A stretch of DNA of 64,000 nucleotides from Orychophragmus violaceus (GCA_030180135.1 CM058238.1:90962619-91026618), one strand, 5' to 3'. Positions 1 to 11,040 are shown, counted from the stretch's first letter. Translations and numbers: made by a program. The notes: generated from the letters alone by a model not told the origin.

Positions 1-835
1 TCAACTTCAACTCCTCATCTTCTTCCATGAATTTAATGCAATTTCTCTTCCAATGCCCTGTCTCCTTACAGTAGCAGCACTTACCAACGTAAGAGGTATC
101 TGACTCGGGCTCAGAAGACACACGCTTGCCATGATTCAAAATCTGGACAACTTTGCCTTTACCCTTGTCAGCATTAGGTTTATTAAACCTACCCTTCTCA
201 TTCACGAGATTATTCAGGGTACTCTTCACGTTTGGCTCAACTGTCTTGAGCATATCATGCAGTTCAGTCAGCGTCTTCGTTAAGCCTTTCTTGATATAGT
301 TCCTTCTGAACTTATCATAGCTTGACGGCAGTGACTGTAGTATGATCTCAGTTGCCAATTCTTGGCTAACTGGATAATCCAGTTTCCTCAGGTTATCAAT
401 GTAACCCATCATTTTACTGACATGAGGACTCACTGGATGATCATTTGGTAGCTTGCAGCTAGTGAGAGATTTAACCAACTGGTATCTCTCCACTCTTATC
501 TGCTCCTGAAATTTCAATTTCAGGCTGCTGATCATCTCTATTGGCGACTCCATGTTCTCATATTGCTTCCGCAAATCTGAGTCCATGGTAGCCAATATCA
601 GACCACGCACATCTACCGCATCATTATAATGCTTATTCCAAGCATCATATACTGCATGAGAAGCATTGGACCCGATCCTCACGGGGAGAGCTCTCTCAAG
701 GACATAGTCCTTTCTCTCCTGTCTGAGAACTAGCCTCAGGTTCCGCGACCAAGTCAAGAAATTTGATCCGTTCAGCTTGTCCATTTCAAGGACAGACCGG
801 ATCGAGAAAGTGTTTTGATTGTTTGTGCTAGTCAT
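1..835 (-). CDS. gag: Copia gag protein, N-terminal part and zinc knuckle (partial)
   Basis: This is the capsid-like Gag of a plant Copia element, which binds the element RNA in cytoplasmic particles. The frame is open from an ATG at 835-833 to the window edge (about 278 codons). It starts MTSTNNQN and contains GSNFLTWSRNLRL, the typical DUF4219/UBN2 opening, then a zinc knuckle of the form CX2CX4HX4C (CCYCKETGHWKRNC) near residue 250. It keeps the four-A run near codon 7, so it has the frame that the outer copy lost. No stop is seen in the visible part. The protease start seen in sister copies would lie off the left edge. Family assignment is sure; function of this copy is unknown. Confidence 0.88.
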   Translation of the reverse strand, partial: MTSTNNQNTFSIRSVLEMDKLNGSNFLTWSRNLRLVLRQERKDYVLERALPVRIGSNASHAVYDAWNKHYNDAVDVRGLILATMDSDLRKQYENMESPIEMISSLKLKFQEQIRVERYQLVKSLTSCKLPNDHPVSPHVSKMMGYIDNLRKLDYPVSQELATEIILQSLPSSYDKFRRNYIKKGLTKTLTELHDMLKTVEPNVKSTLNNLVNEKGRFNKPNADKGKGKVVQILNHGKRVSSEPESDTSYVGKCCYCKETGHWKRNCIKFMEEDEELKL

Positions 836-2492
836 AACTGAAAATTAAGATAAAAGGATTTTAGTTAATATGTTCAATATGATTAATCTCGCATTATACT
901 TAATATGATTAATCACGCATTATATTCAATAACATAAGTTATCCTCAATAGAATATAATGAATCCAAGATCCACATATAACTAAGATCAAAGTGGGCCAC
1001 TGGCCGTCACCCAACCTTAGCTTATATCGGTAAGCCCTTTGTCGGCTAATTATATCCGTGATATAACTCTTGGTTGTGAATCTGGGCCCGAGGCCCAACC
1101 CACTCTGATGTCTCAAGGCCCGGGACTCCCGATGGCCTAGTCAAGAAAACCAGACTATACAGTCATGTAATCATTAATGTCTGGGACTCCCAATGACATT
1201 TATGAATCACAAACCGTCTTATCCACGCAAAAGTAGACACCCTCACACTGTAAGGCCATGAATACAATTGAATGGGCTTCGACAGCTGACATAGACTGGA
1301 CAAGACATCCAACGCTTGATATTATTTGAGGTTTGTAGGTTTATTAAAAATTCATTCCCAAAATAAAAGATTACTATTTTGGGAAACTTTCCATTTTGGG
1401 AAACCTACTAATTTTGGAAACTTTCTAAAATTGGAAACTTTCTAAAACCGGAAACTTTCTAACTTTAGAAATTTCTTAAAATCCAAAACATGCAAATTCA
1501 GAAACTTCTATTTCAAGAAACTTTCTAATTTCAAAATTTCGGAAACTTTAATTTAAAATCGATTTATATAATTATTTTTATAAAAAATAAATTTTAAATT
1601 AATCTGAAGAAAGACTCAAATAATTGGCCCAATTGTTTTAACTTCTTGGCCCGAGGCCCAAGAATTGGTCCATGTCCAAGACATAACACAATTGTCCAAT
1701 TAAATGACATAACCGGTCTGGTTCATTAAAATTGGTCTAACCAAATTTTAATTACTACGATTACCACAATTGTCAACCGGTTATTTACTAAACCGGATTT
1801 TTCTCAATTTATTTGGTCCAACCAAATCAAATTAGAAAATCCTGGTTTAGGCACTAAATCCAATAATTATTTCGACATTGGATTTCTTATCCCGGTTTAA
1901 CCAGAACTTAATAAAATTATTAAATCTGTTTATTAAACCGCGACGTTTAATTTTAATAAAATTTTAAACCGAACCGAACCGAATTGGTCATGAACCGATC
2001 ACGGTCGTGACCTAGTTTCTCGATCACTCTCGACCAGCCGCACACGATCCACGATCCATGCGATCCATGATCAGCCGGACGGTGATCGGACGAGACGTCC
2101 GCGAGCGAGCCACGATCCGGACGGCGTAAAGCCTCACGCGATCGAGCAAGCATCTGGACCGGGACGGGACGATCGCAGGCCGAGACGCACGACGCGATCC
2201 AATCGATCCGCTTGCTTCATTCTCGCACGCAAGCGATCGATCGGCCATCATCACGTACGCGATCGATTGGCCATGATCATGCGATCGATCCATGATCGAT
2301 CCATGCATCAATAACCATCGGCCGATGCATACCAAAACCAAGTTTTGGTCCATGCGATTTCATAGTTAGGGTTTTTAGGATTTAATTTGTTTCTTAAGTG
2401 TTTTACAAATCAGATTCAAGCAATACTCAGATTCAAAACACTTCGTAAACAATCCTAAAACAGATTCTAAACAAGAAAAACCAGAACCAATA
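836..2492 (-). other. Copia copy A leader (5' untranslated region)
   Basis: This is the non-coding leader between primer binding site and gag. Three parts can be told apart. A GATCG-rich, CpG-rich block at about 1990-2345 differs completely from the sister copies. A well conserved AT-rich block follows, with repeated near-palindromes of the type GAAAGTTTC at about 1371-1550. Last comes a conserved block carrying a 67-codon ORF just before gag. Flanks of the variable block align well with 44830-45960 and 56040-57180. Confidence 0.75.
913..1116 (-). CDS. Conserved 67-codon upstream ORF of the Copia family (copy A)
   Basis: A short ORF starting MRHQSGLGLGPRF ends 77 bases before the gag ATG. 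I do not recognise the protein. The same 67-codon frame is intact in the outer copy (45678-45881) and the inner copy (56118-56321), with only a handful of amino-acid differences. It has no motif I know. It could be a regulatory upstream ORF, a small accessory protein, or chance retention in a conserved leader. Confidence 0.35.
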   Translation of the reverse strand: MRHQSGLGLGPRFTTKSYITDIISRQRAYRYKLRLGDGQWPTLILVICGSWIHYILLRITYVIEYNA

Positions 2493-2504
2493 GCTCTGAT
2501 ACCA
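2493..2504 (-). promoter_or_regulatory. Primer binding site, tRNA-iMet type (Copia copy A)
   Basis: The minus strand reads TGGTATCAGAGC one base inside the LTR, the standard plant Copia primer binding site complementary to the 3' end of initiator tRNA-Met. It fixes the orientation of the element and the inner boundary of the LTR. Confidence 0.92.
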
Positions 2505-2505
2505 C

Positions 2506-3179
2506 TGAAGGAATGTTTAGGGGTTAATCCAGATTCTATTCTCAGATTCAACAGTTCCTAAACATGAATCTAGGTTCTCTTGAATAGAAACAATTGTTGA
2601 TCTCACCTTATACCTGTTTATGCAGCGGAAAGGGATGGTATGTCAGAGATCAGAGAGCCACCGAGAGATAACTCCTCCAGAGGTTCACACACGCACACCG
2701 AGCAGGAAGAGGCTGCTAGACCAGGAGGAAATCGGCGCAGAGAGAGAGAGGAGGCTCGCGGCTAGGGCTAATGTTTCGACCTGAACTCGTCTTAAGTTTA
2801 TAAAACTCGTTCAGTTCGTTTTGGGCCATTTGGCCCAAAGGCCAATTAACTCCGAGGCGTTCGCGCACTGTGTCGATCGACACTCCTTGTGTATCGATCG
2901 ACACACAGTGGCCAAACCCTTTTATTCTCTCTAAGTACAGTAAATGCCTAGCACTTTTACCGTACTTCTGCTACACCGTTCCTACACCTTTTTCTTGTTG
3001 GCTTAGGCGTGTGACCCATATGGGATCATATAATAAAGGCAATAAGTCCAAGACTTATAGATCATGAGCGGACTCTAGCAAGCCATCATGACCCCCAGTA
3101 TTATATGACTTATGTCTGATCATTGACATACTCTTACTTTCTAGAGACAGTACCGAGATTACTGGACACAATTCCAACA
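2506..3179 (-). repeat. Copia LTR (5' LTR of copy A)
   Basis: This 674-bp LTR begins TGAAGGAATG and ends ATTCCAACA on the plus strand, so TG...CA termini are present. It matches, reversed, the 673-bp LTR at 43584-44256. It contains a strong inverted repeat built from two TCGATCGA palindromes at about 2867-2910. The LTR carries promoter and polyadenylation signals in this class of element, but I did not pick out a single TATA box with confidence. Confidence 0.92.
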
Positions 3180-3184
3180 ACTTC

Positions 3185-5276
3185 CAATCGCACTCAATCA
3201 TAGTGATGACCTCTCAGCCACTGAGAACCATCCTTCACAGTCCAAGCCAGTCAGGTCGACTGGTCAAATGGGCTATCGAACTTAGCGAGTATGACATAGA
3301 ATATAAAGCTCGGACGTGCCTAAAAGCGCAAGTGCTGGCAGATTTCATAATCGAGCTCCCCCTGACCATAGAACTCGACCTGACCTCCGCCAAGAAATGG
3401 AAACTCTACATCGATGGAGCTTCCTTGAGGCAAGGATCTGGAGTCGGAGTAAAACTGTTCTCCCCCACTGGTGAAGTATTAGAACAGTCATTCAGACTGG
3501 GCTTCGCCGCATCAAATAACGAAGCAGAATACGAAGCGTTAATAGCCGGGCTCAGACTAGCAACAACAATAGGAGCTTGAGAAGTAGACGCCTTCAGGGA
3601 TTCCCAATTGGTCACGAGCCAATATCATGGCGACTACGAGGCCAAAGACGAACGGATGGAAGCATACCTACAGATAGTCTGTACGCTTGCCGAACAGATC
3701 GAATTCTTTGATCTAACATGGACCCCGCGAGGGGAAAACACCGCAGCCAATGCCCTGGCCGCTCTAGCGTCGACATCAGATCCTAACCTCAAAAGGATCA
3801 TACCAGTCGAGGGGATCGAAAAACCAAGTATCGACATAGCCCCGAAAGCTTTATCCTTGAAAGAGGACGAGCCCACCATAAAGGACGAGGTCGAACACAA
3901 GGAATATCCCAATGACACCAGTCGCGACATCATCAAGATTGATGATGATCTCGATCCAAGAAACGCCGTGTACGTCGCGAACGTCCTCGATAGACCAATC
4001 CAAGCTGCATCAACTAATCGAGGACCTGAGCCTAACGATGACAAAGATTGGAGAACTCCGATCATTCGATACATTACAAATGGCGAAGTCCCCGACGACA
4101 AATGGGAGGCACGGAAACTCAAGACGCAGAGTGCAAGGTACTGCGTCACGTAAGGAGAGCTCTTCAAAATAAGTCTCTCCGGACCTTACCTCAAATGCCT
4201 CGATAAAAAGCAAGCTCTAGCCGTGATCACGCAGGCCCACGACGGATCCTGCGAAAGCCATTTCGGAGGACGAGCCCTGGCCGTACGAATCAAAAGGCAA
4301 GGCTATTTCTGGTCAACAATGGCCACTGAATGCGAATCTTTTTCCAGCAAATGTGACAAATGCCAAAAGCATGCCCCGATTATCCATCAAGCATCGAAGA
4401 AACTCTCCTCTATCTCATCGCCATACCCATTCATGCGATGGGGAATGGACATCGTGGGACCTCTAGTCGCATCCGGCAAAAAGAAAGCTACACACTTATT
4501 GGTGATGACAGACTACTTCACTAAGTGGATTGAAGCGGAATCATACCAAAAGGTTAAAGACGTTCACGTTAAGGAGTTCGTCTGGCGAAACATCGTGTGC
4601 CGACATGGACTACCCCACGAGATCGTCACCGATAACGGACATCAATTCATATCAAACATGTTCAAGGAGTTTTGTAGAACTTGGAACATAAAGCTGACCT
4701 ACTTTACGCCCCGTTATTCTCAAGGAAACGGACTAGCAGAGGCAGCTAATAAAGCGATCATGAACAGCCTTAAGAAAAGACTCAATGAGTGCAAAACGAG
4801 CTGGAGCGATGAGCTCCCAGCCGTACTCTGGGCTCACCGGACTACTCCTCGCAAATCCGCTGGCTTACGGAATCGAGGCGGTAGTACCAGCCGAAATCCT
4901 CGTGTCAAGCATCCGCAAAGAAGAATGCCCACGTCAAGAGGAACTTAACAACAAGATGATAATGGACGAGCTTGATCTCGTCGACGAAAAGAAAAGTCTC
5001 GCACTAGCTCGAATCCAGAACTACCAACAAGCCGCAGCTCGCTACTACGATTCCAAAATTAAAACTTGAAGGTTTCAAGTAGGGGAGCTCTTCTTACGTA
5101 AAATGTTCGACCATAAAAAGGAAGAACACGCTGGAAAGTTAGGAGCAAAGTGGGAAGGTCCTTACCAGGTCACCGACGTTGTGAAGGACGGGGTCTACCA
5201 ACTCAAGTCGGTGGAAACCCAGAAGTCTGAACTACGAACTTGGAACATCATCAACCTCAAAAAGTACTTTCACTAA
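3185..5276 (+). pseudogene. pol: Tat Gypsy pol: RNase H and integrase (broken)
   Basis: The polyprotein tail is read in one frame from the Copia junction. RNase H comes first (YIDGASLRQGSG, then NEAEYEALIAGL). Integrase follows, with a zinc-binding segment ending CDKCQKHAP near 4370, catalytic core MDIVGPL near 4450, VTDNGHQF near 4625 and the glutamate region near 4740. The C-terminal part ends NLKKYFH at the stop at 5274. In-frame stops lie at 3578 and 4151, a small deletion with frameshift at about 4855 removes residues before AYGIEAV, and another stop lies at 5067. It cannot make a complete integrase. The RNase H part aligns closely with 32543-33200 and 34395-34817. Confidence 0.9.
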
Positions 5277-6024
5277 AGTACGCAACACAATCGAACTATG
5301 AAATGGCTTGATCCCCTTAAAAGGGTACGTAGGCAGCTCGACTTCGAGCGCAGCCGCCCCCCAACACATAGCTCTTACCGAGCTCGACAACTTCAAACGA
5401 AGTCGTACTAGCTTATCCTTGTGAAATCAAAATAAGTCCCACGATCAATGTCTCTTTCTGTTATAAAAGTCAGAGTCGTTGCGAAATACTTCGCCACTAC
5501 ATTTTGCCAAGTGATATGAAATTATCTCTTCAAAAAATAAAGTGATATGAAATTATCTCTTCAGAGCGACCTGAAATGACCTCTCCTAAAATCAAGCGAT
5601 ATGAAAGTATCTCTTCAAACCTAAGCGATCTGAAACGAGGTCGAGGCAGCTGCTCATACAAAAAGGCCTCCGCACACATTCAAAATAAATCTATGTAAGT
5701 CTACTTCGATTTATCGTAATTCTCGCTCGTATTTCACATCGGGAAAGAGTTGTACCTCGAATGAATATTGAGGAAGAGCTCGAGCTTAAATGCAACCAGT
5801 CCAAAAGTTCGTAAAAGAACTCCCTAAGGCGATTCAAGCCAGACTATGACCCCTCTCTAGAGATCCAAACCACCATACGGCCGACTTTGTGCTAAGGTGT
5901 TAAAGCAATAAAAGCTATGCTAAGGCATAAAAAGATTAAAAGGAAATTCATTAAAAAAGGACTTGACGCCATCAAGTTCACAAAAGCCCACTAAAGGGAA
6001 GCATCGAAAACAAAAAAAGACCCT
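5277..6024 (+). other. Tat G1 3' untranslated region between pol and antisense gene
   Basis: No gene is seen. The segment starts with aaagggtacgtaggcagctc, a stretch also present (reversed) beside the end of pol in G3 near 62240, and holds short tandem repeats at 5511-5640. Transcripts of pol and of the antisense gene would converge here. Confidence 0.6.
5511..5640 (+). repeat. Tandem repeat in the 3' UTR of Tat G1
   Basis: Four to five imperfect units of about 28-31 bp contain the core gatatgaaattatctcttc or gatctgaaac and follow each other directly. The first two units are almost identical and later ones are diverged. Such arrays downstream of pol are known from Tat elements. Confidence 0.75.
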
Positions 6025-8399
6025 TCAGGCAGCAACAAAACAATCAAAATTGTTGCGATCGTGAGGAAGCCTCGTCTCCATCCTCCGCCTGATCGCCGGA
6101 AGAGCCAACTCTAGTCCGGAAATTCGATCCGTACTGATTAGGGCAGGGAGCAGCCGGCGGCGGAGCATGCGCCAAACCGAGTCGCTTGACACCGCCGGCA
6201 GGTTCAACTTGCCAATACTGAAATCAGAAACCGTCGCGGCATTCATCTCCTCCAGGGCCGCCCTCCCCTTATCGGCCAACGTCAGCACTTCCTCAGTCAG
6301 GTCGATCTCGCCAGAGGCGAACTCCGCGATGAGCTCAATATTGGCCAGGGCCTCTTGGAGGCGGATCTCGGCGCTGGTTTCTTCCTTCCGCCTCTCGCTC
6401 TTTTCCTTAATCTCCTTAAGGATCTCCAAGTACTCCCTGCTCATTTTCTTCCGCGCCTCATGAGCTGCAACCTTCACGTCGAAGTTCCTTCCCACAAGGA
6501 CCCTTTCCAGGTCGGCCCGATCCTGAGCAGCTTGCGAAACTGCGACCCGTCTCTCTTCTTTGACAGCCAGAGTTCGACTTACAGCCGCTTGCAGCTTCTG
6601 AGAAAGATCCTCTTCCCGATTCTCGAGAATTAGTAGGTGAGCCTTGATTCCCTCGTACCGATCCAACCTCCTTTTAAACTCCCCCTCTTGGGCTAAGGAC
6701 CCCTGCAGCCGCATACTCAAATCAACGACCGTCTTCTTGACGGCCTCAAGCTCGCCCACCCGCGATCCCTCGCGCAGCTCCCGCTCGGAATTGGCCACGA
6801 ATCCATTCGTAGCCTCCAGAAGCTACACAAAAATACTGATGTTGAGTTCTCCAAACAAAGACAAGGAAAACGAAGCACTACGACCATTACCTTTCCAACG
6901 GCCGTCGTTATCTCGGTGTACGAATCACCAAGGACCATGTATCCAATAGCCGGGAGCGGGACACTTGCAGGCGTAAAACGCCTCAGCAGACAAGCTACGC
7001 TACCCGGAGTTCCGATATCCTCGCCCGATCTCCTTGAGTTCTCTCCAGTGCCGACCCATCGGCGCTTCAGCACCGGAGCCCCATTCCCGCTCTGGCCGCC
7101 CGATTCCCTCGAGCTACTCGAATAGGTGTCGCGTAAAATAGGCCCCCCGAACGGTATCGGATCCGCATCCCGGGCAATCGAAGAAGGAGGAACGCTGTCT
7201 GTCTCCACGACGGCATCGGCGACCCCTGTGCCCAAGGGAAGACTTGAGGGAAGGGGAGGAGGAGAATCACACATGGAAAAAAAGATGGCATTGCTCAGAT
7301 TTTCATCCCTCACCTTCTTCACCAAGTCCGCAGGATCTTTTCCATTTCGGCGACCCCTCGCTCTCCGAGATATTTTCTCGCAAGGAGGAGTGCTGGCGGT
7401 TGAATCATCGTCCAAAAGAGGACGATCTGCAGAATTACAAAAAAGGGGTTAAGCCTTTCCCAAAAATGACAAACAAAATGTCACGGATAAACAACTCACT
7501 TTCCCCTGCCCGCTCAACGATATGAAGCGGAGGTTGGACGGCTCGAACCGGGAAAGTCCGGGGAGGCACAGGAGGAAGCGATAAATCCCGAGAAATCCGA
7601 GGTCGATCCCGCGGAACCCCCCCCCCCCCCCCCGAGATCGATCCTCAGAGCAGCCTGCACGCGCTCTACTGTAAAACTGTCCCAGTTGACGGTACCCCTC
7701 CTCAGTCGGGTTATTAAGGCCTCCGTGATAGGGTTGAGAGTAAGAGATTCGGGAGACTCTGCAATATATACTGAAACCATTCAGGAGCAGCCAAGCAACA
7801 AAAAAAAGGATCGAGTACTAAACGAATCTTACCAACGCTGGAAGCCCACCGCGAAGGGACAACTGAGTAATCAAAGTCCCCGACCAAATGATGGGTTATC
7901 CTAAATAAAAAATACCGGCCCTCCATACGTCCCTCGTTGGGATACCATCGAAGATCCTCCCGAAACGAGGAGAAAAGGGGTATGTCCCTGGAAAACGAGT
8001 GTCATGCTTTACCAAGCAAACTCGCATGAGCTCCTCAGGCCCGAACTCAATCCCCTCTTCTGCGGCCCTGAACCCAAGTCCGATGACGTACCGAACAAAA
8101 TTTGGCGTCATCTGGTGAAACGCCAACTGGAGTTGAGCCAGCACTAAGAAAATAAGGCGAGGAATGGGGAAGAAGAGCCCGTATTTTTCAAAATATGCGT
8201 AGGAGGCACAGAAGTAGCCTTCCACGATTGCCTCCGGCGAGATTACCGGCGACGGGATGACTATCTCTACCTCCGTAGGAATCCGGCACTGCGTTCGCAA
8301 CCGATGAATATGATTCTTGGTTAAGACGGATGGCGGATGCGGACCGAACGATCCCGCCGCCGTACTCGTACTAGCTCCTGACGCATATCTAAGAGCCAT
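6025..8399 (-). pseudogene. Spliced antisense gene of Tat G1 (PF04195-like plus coiled coil)
   Basis: On the strand opposite to pol, an ATG at 8399 opens MALRYASGAST. A first exon holds a domain resembling the 'putative gypsy-type transposon' family PF04195 (FEKYGLFFPIPRLI, then FHQMTPNFVRYVIG). Plausible introns have consensus ends: a GTAAGA donor near 7841 with a TTTCAG acceptor near 7785; a GTGAGT donor near 7499 with a CTGCAG acceptor near 7431; a GGTAATG donor near 6891 and a GTGTAG acceptor near 6824. The last exon, to the stop at 6025, is a long charged coiled coil starting GFVANSEREL. One frameshift lies near 7925 and a 17-C run at 7617-7633. G3 carries a diverged homologue. Function is unknown; this antisense gene type is known in the Tat lineage. 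Confidence 0.72.
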
Positions 8400-8525
8400 A
8401 GGAAGCAGTGTATCAGAATAAGGAAAGTAAAGGGGTTTAGGAAGAAATTTTTCCGACGACAGAAAAAAAAACCAGAGCAGAAAAAAAGAAGAAGCGAAAG
8501 TGGGAAGGGGAGAAATCACCCTCAG

Positions 8526-8548
8526 CAAATATAAGAAAATTATAGTGG
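8526..8548 (-). promoter_or_regulatory. Putative TATA region for the Tat G1 antisense gene
   Basis: The minus strand reads CTATAATTTTCTTATATTTG about 130 bases before the ATG at 8399, followed by a pyrimidine-rich leader. The G3 homologue has TATATATAT at a matching distance (42316). This is inference from sequence only. Confidence 0.4.
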
Positions 8549-8982
8549 GAACCGTGCAAAATCTCAACCGTACAATTCCGAACTCGTAATAATTACGAGA
8601 AAATCGAGATGGTTTTTGACTCCTCGCTTTTCCCTTATTCTAACCGTTGATTTAAGATCGACGGCTACGAATGCACGACAACTAGATCACATCAGCAAAA
8701 GAACGAGCCCGAAAAGACTCATTGTGACCCTCAAATCTCAGCCGTTGATAATCGACCGGATCCACGGTAGAAGATAAGGTCCCATTAATGAATATGCGCC
8801 ACGACTGCCGACGCGCTGAGAAGCAAGTCGGTTTAATCCATGCGCCCATCCTTGACCATCAGATCGAAACAAGATCTACGGATGGGGCGAAAGTAATCAT
8901 TACCCGAGGCGCACACTTCTTCCCGAGAACGTTAGCCGCCCATTAACCTCGACTTGTCGAAATTAATGGGCTGGGGGGCTAT
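8549..8982 (+). promoter_or_regulatory. Region upstream of the antisense gene, ending in the G1 polypurine tract
   Basis: No ORF of note is present. The last 17 bases, about 8966-8982, read AATGGGCTGGGGGGCTAT and directly precede the LTR start TGTTGG, as expected for the plus-strand priming polypurine tract. Confidence 0.7.
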
Positions 8983-9519
8983 TGTTGGTACTGGATTTTC
9001 CTCTAGGAAATCCGGCCCATTAACAAATAAAACAAAGGCACATAGTTATGAGCCCGTTCCAAAATCAAAGGCAGAGAGATCGCCCGATTCCTTTGTTGGG
9101 CCCATACGATTGACTTCCTGACGAGGCCCAAGCAACGTTGAAGTGGGAGGCGATCGAGCTCGAGCTCGATAGGAGACGATGCGGAGATAGAGCAACCCGG
9201 TCTTTGTCAGTTCAACAGATCCACGCAAATCTCGGAGATCGTTATCACGATTAGGCCGAAATATCGGAACAAGAAGATCAAAGTCGAGAGTATTTAAAGG
9301 AGAAGTGGCGATTCATTCAAGATATTCAAACCCTAATTAAGAACACTTCGACTAGATAGCTCGATCATCATACTTTGTACTCTCTTTTCGATTGTGTTTG
9401 TTCTATCTCGACAATCAATCTCAATAAAGTCTTTGATTCGTAGGAAATCTATACCATTTCTATATACAAATGTCCAAATCCACGATTACAAATTCTTGAT
9501 GTGAATCTCAGATCTCACA
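8983..9519 (+). repeat. Tat Gypsy 3' LTR of G1
   Basis: This 537-bp LTR has TG...CA ends (TGTTGGTACTGG to GATCTCACA). It matches the 5' LTR of G2 at 27454-27993 and, reversed, 35134-35650. It ends just before ccgat, the likely target duplication, whose partner is outside the window. A GAGCTCGAGCTC palindromic core lies near 9157. Confidence 0.92.
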
Positions 9520-10869
9520 CCGATCACTTCTTTAAAAGATTCTATACTAGACTATTTTCGATTTTTTATTTAATATTTCCATTTCAAATCGAAAAATAAA
9601 ATATATCGATTGTTAGGAAGGCAGCATACTCCGCTCCGAGAAAAAGCATAAGCAGTAACTATCCTTCCACGAGTCAAACCAGGACCAGCCCCAATAAGGA
9701 TTACAACGAGGAACGCCTGGCTTACTTGGCTTGCCTGGCCCAACCTTCTCGAGGTATTTCTTACTCAACTAAAAGGAGAGGAACGATACTGAAAGGAGAG
9801 GGACCTCGAGCATTTATTGCGAGAGGTCTATAGAGACTCCGAGTGAAATGAGAGGGGAATCGGAGGAGTTATCGCAGGGAACAATGGGCATCCCTGCTAG
9901 GAAAACCAAGAGTAGAGTGACGCGAAGGACCTGACGCAATTCTACTACCGCCCTTCCTACCGAAAATCTAACCCAACCGAAGGAAATGACATAAGGTCTG
10001 TTAAGGGCTATAAAGAATCAAATCTTTCCTCCCTTTTGTTCTACCTAGGTGGAGAAATCCGAACTCTCGACATAATAGAAAAGAGGTTTTGATTCCTGTG
10101 TAGACACCTCAACGAACTCATGTGGACACTCCTCAGCCCGAGGACCTCAAATACACATTAAGATTCTGACCCGTTTTTCTTTTCTTTGCTGATTCCTCTC
10201 AATGAAATTCGCCATGTTGCACTAAGTTACTGACGGATGTATGCATGCAGTCCGGGAACACTTTGGGGGTGAACACCCATCCGAACGAGTATAGTCAATA
10301 GTTCAGCATTTAGGTTATAATATTTAGCAACAAAAAAGTCTTTAACCCAACAAATGCTCTCTGAACCAAGCTAGATAGTCTCCTATCACTAGGCTCACCA
10401 ACCTACTTGGACTTTGATTTTTATTATTCCTACCGGATATCAAAGCCATAAGGATTATTTCCAGCCATGAGTTCCCATATGACATAAGCGCTATTGGGTG
10501 GGCCATTCCATCAAATCGTTGAGAAGGAGACCAATCTCGTATTTGATGGTTGGCGTGGCGATAGACTTTGCTTCTACGACTGCCTCCCCAGCCGTTGCAA
10601 ACAATATTTCACCCACCTCAGTCCAACTAGCACTCTTGTGCCTCATCGATCTGCCTTCTCACTCCAGGAGAGCCATTTCGCCATTCAAAAAGAACTATAC
10701 ACGCGCGTATGGATCATCCATCAGAATCAGTCAGTCTTTCAGAGTAGTCATCAAGCAAGCTATAGAAGTACATGTGGAAAGATAAAGAAGTGAGTTGGTA
10801 TGACTATTTATTGTTCATGTCTTGTGGATATTTGTGGGTAGCTTGGATGAGGCTTGTGTGAAGGGGAGG

Positions 10870-11040
10870 ATCCTTGTGAAGCATCTGTCTCAGCGCCTTA
10901 GATTTGTTCCTCAAGCATGTGGCTTCAATTGTAAATTGGGCAATGCTAGCTTCTGGTTTGACTCTTGGACCAAGCAAGGCTACTTGTTCTCACTGTTTTG
11001 TGCTGGAGTGTGCTGCTACGATAGTGACAAACAAGCCTGA
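10870..11040 (+). pseudogene. LINE reverse transcriptase scrap (weak)
   Basis: The frame through this stretch reads KLGNASFWFDSWTKQGYL, which resembles the NGxxxxFWxDxW signature after the reverse transcriptase of plant LINEs (zf-RVT region). Only a few dozen residues are recognisable and there is no polymerase core. It could be coincidence. Confidence 0.35.

Larger units (their letters stand above)
1..3179 (-). mobile_element. Copia LTR retrotransposon, copy A (cut by window edge)
   Basis: The minus strand reads, from right to left, a complete 5' LTR (3179 to 2506), a tRNA-iMet type primer binding site, a leader of about 1.6 kb, and the gag gene, which runs off the left edge. The same order and sequence recur at 43584-47054 (plus) and 55050-58357 (minus). 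The right end, ccaaca, abuts acttc, and the following sequence continues a Tat Gypsy RNase H gene exactly where the intact copy near 32543 reads atacttccaatc. I infer insertion into that gene with acttc as target duplication. The other copy of the duplication lies outside the window. Confidence 0.93.
3180..9519 (+). mobile_element. Tat-type Ty3/Gypsy retrotransposon G1 (3' part)
   Basis: This element lost or displaced its 5' half to the left of Copia copy A. It keeps the end of pol (RNase H and integrase), a 3' untranslated region with short tandem repeats, a spliced gene on the opposite strand, a polypurine tract and a 537-bp 3' LTR. It is the same family as G2 (27454-34817), to which the pol part is nearly identical. 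The arrangement with an antisense gene between pol and 3' LTR is characteristic of the Tat lineage. Confidence 0.9.

Noticed and set aside
10494..10793. 99-codon ORF in the organelle-like region
   Set aside because: Another frame over the same stretch is also open for 95 codons, neither resembles a known protein, and no start context or neighbour supports either.
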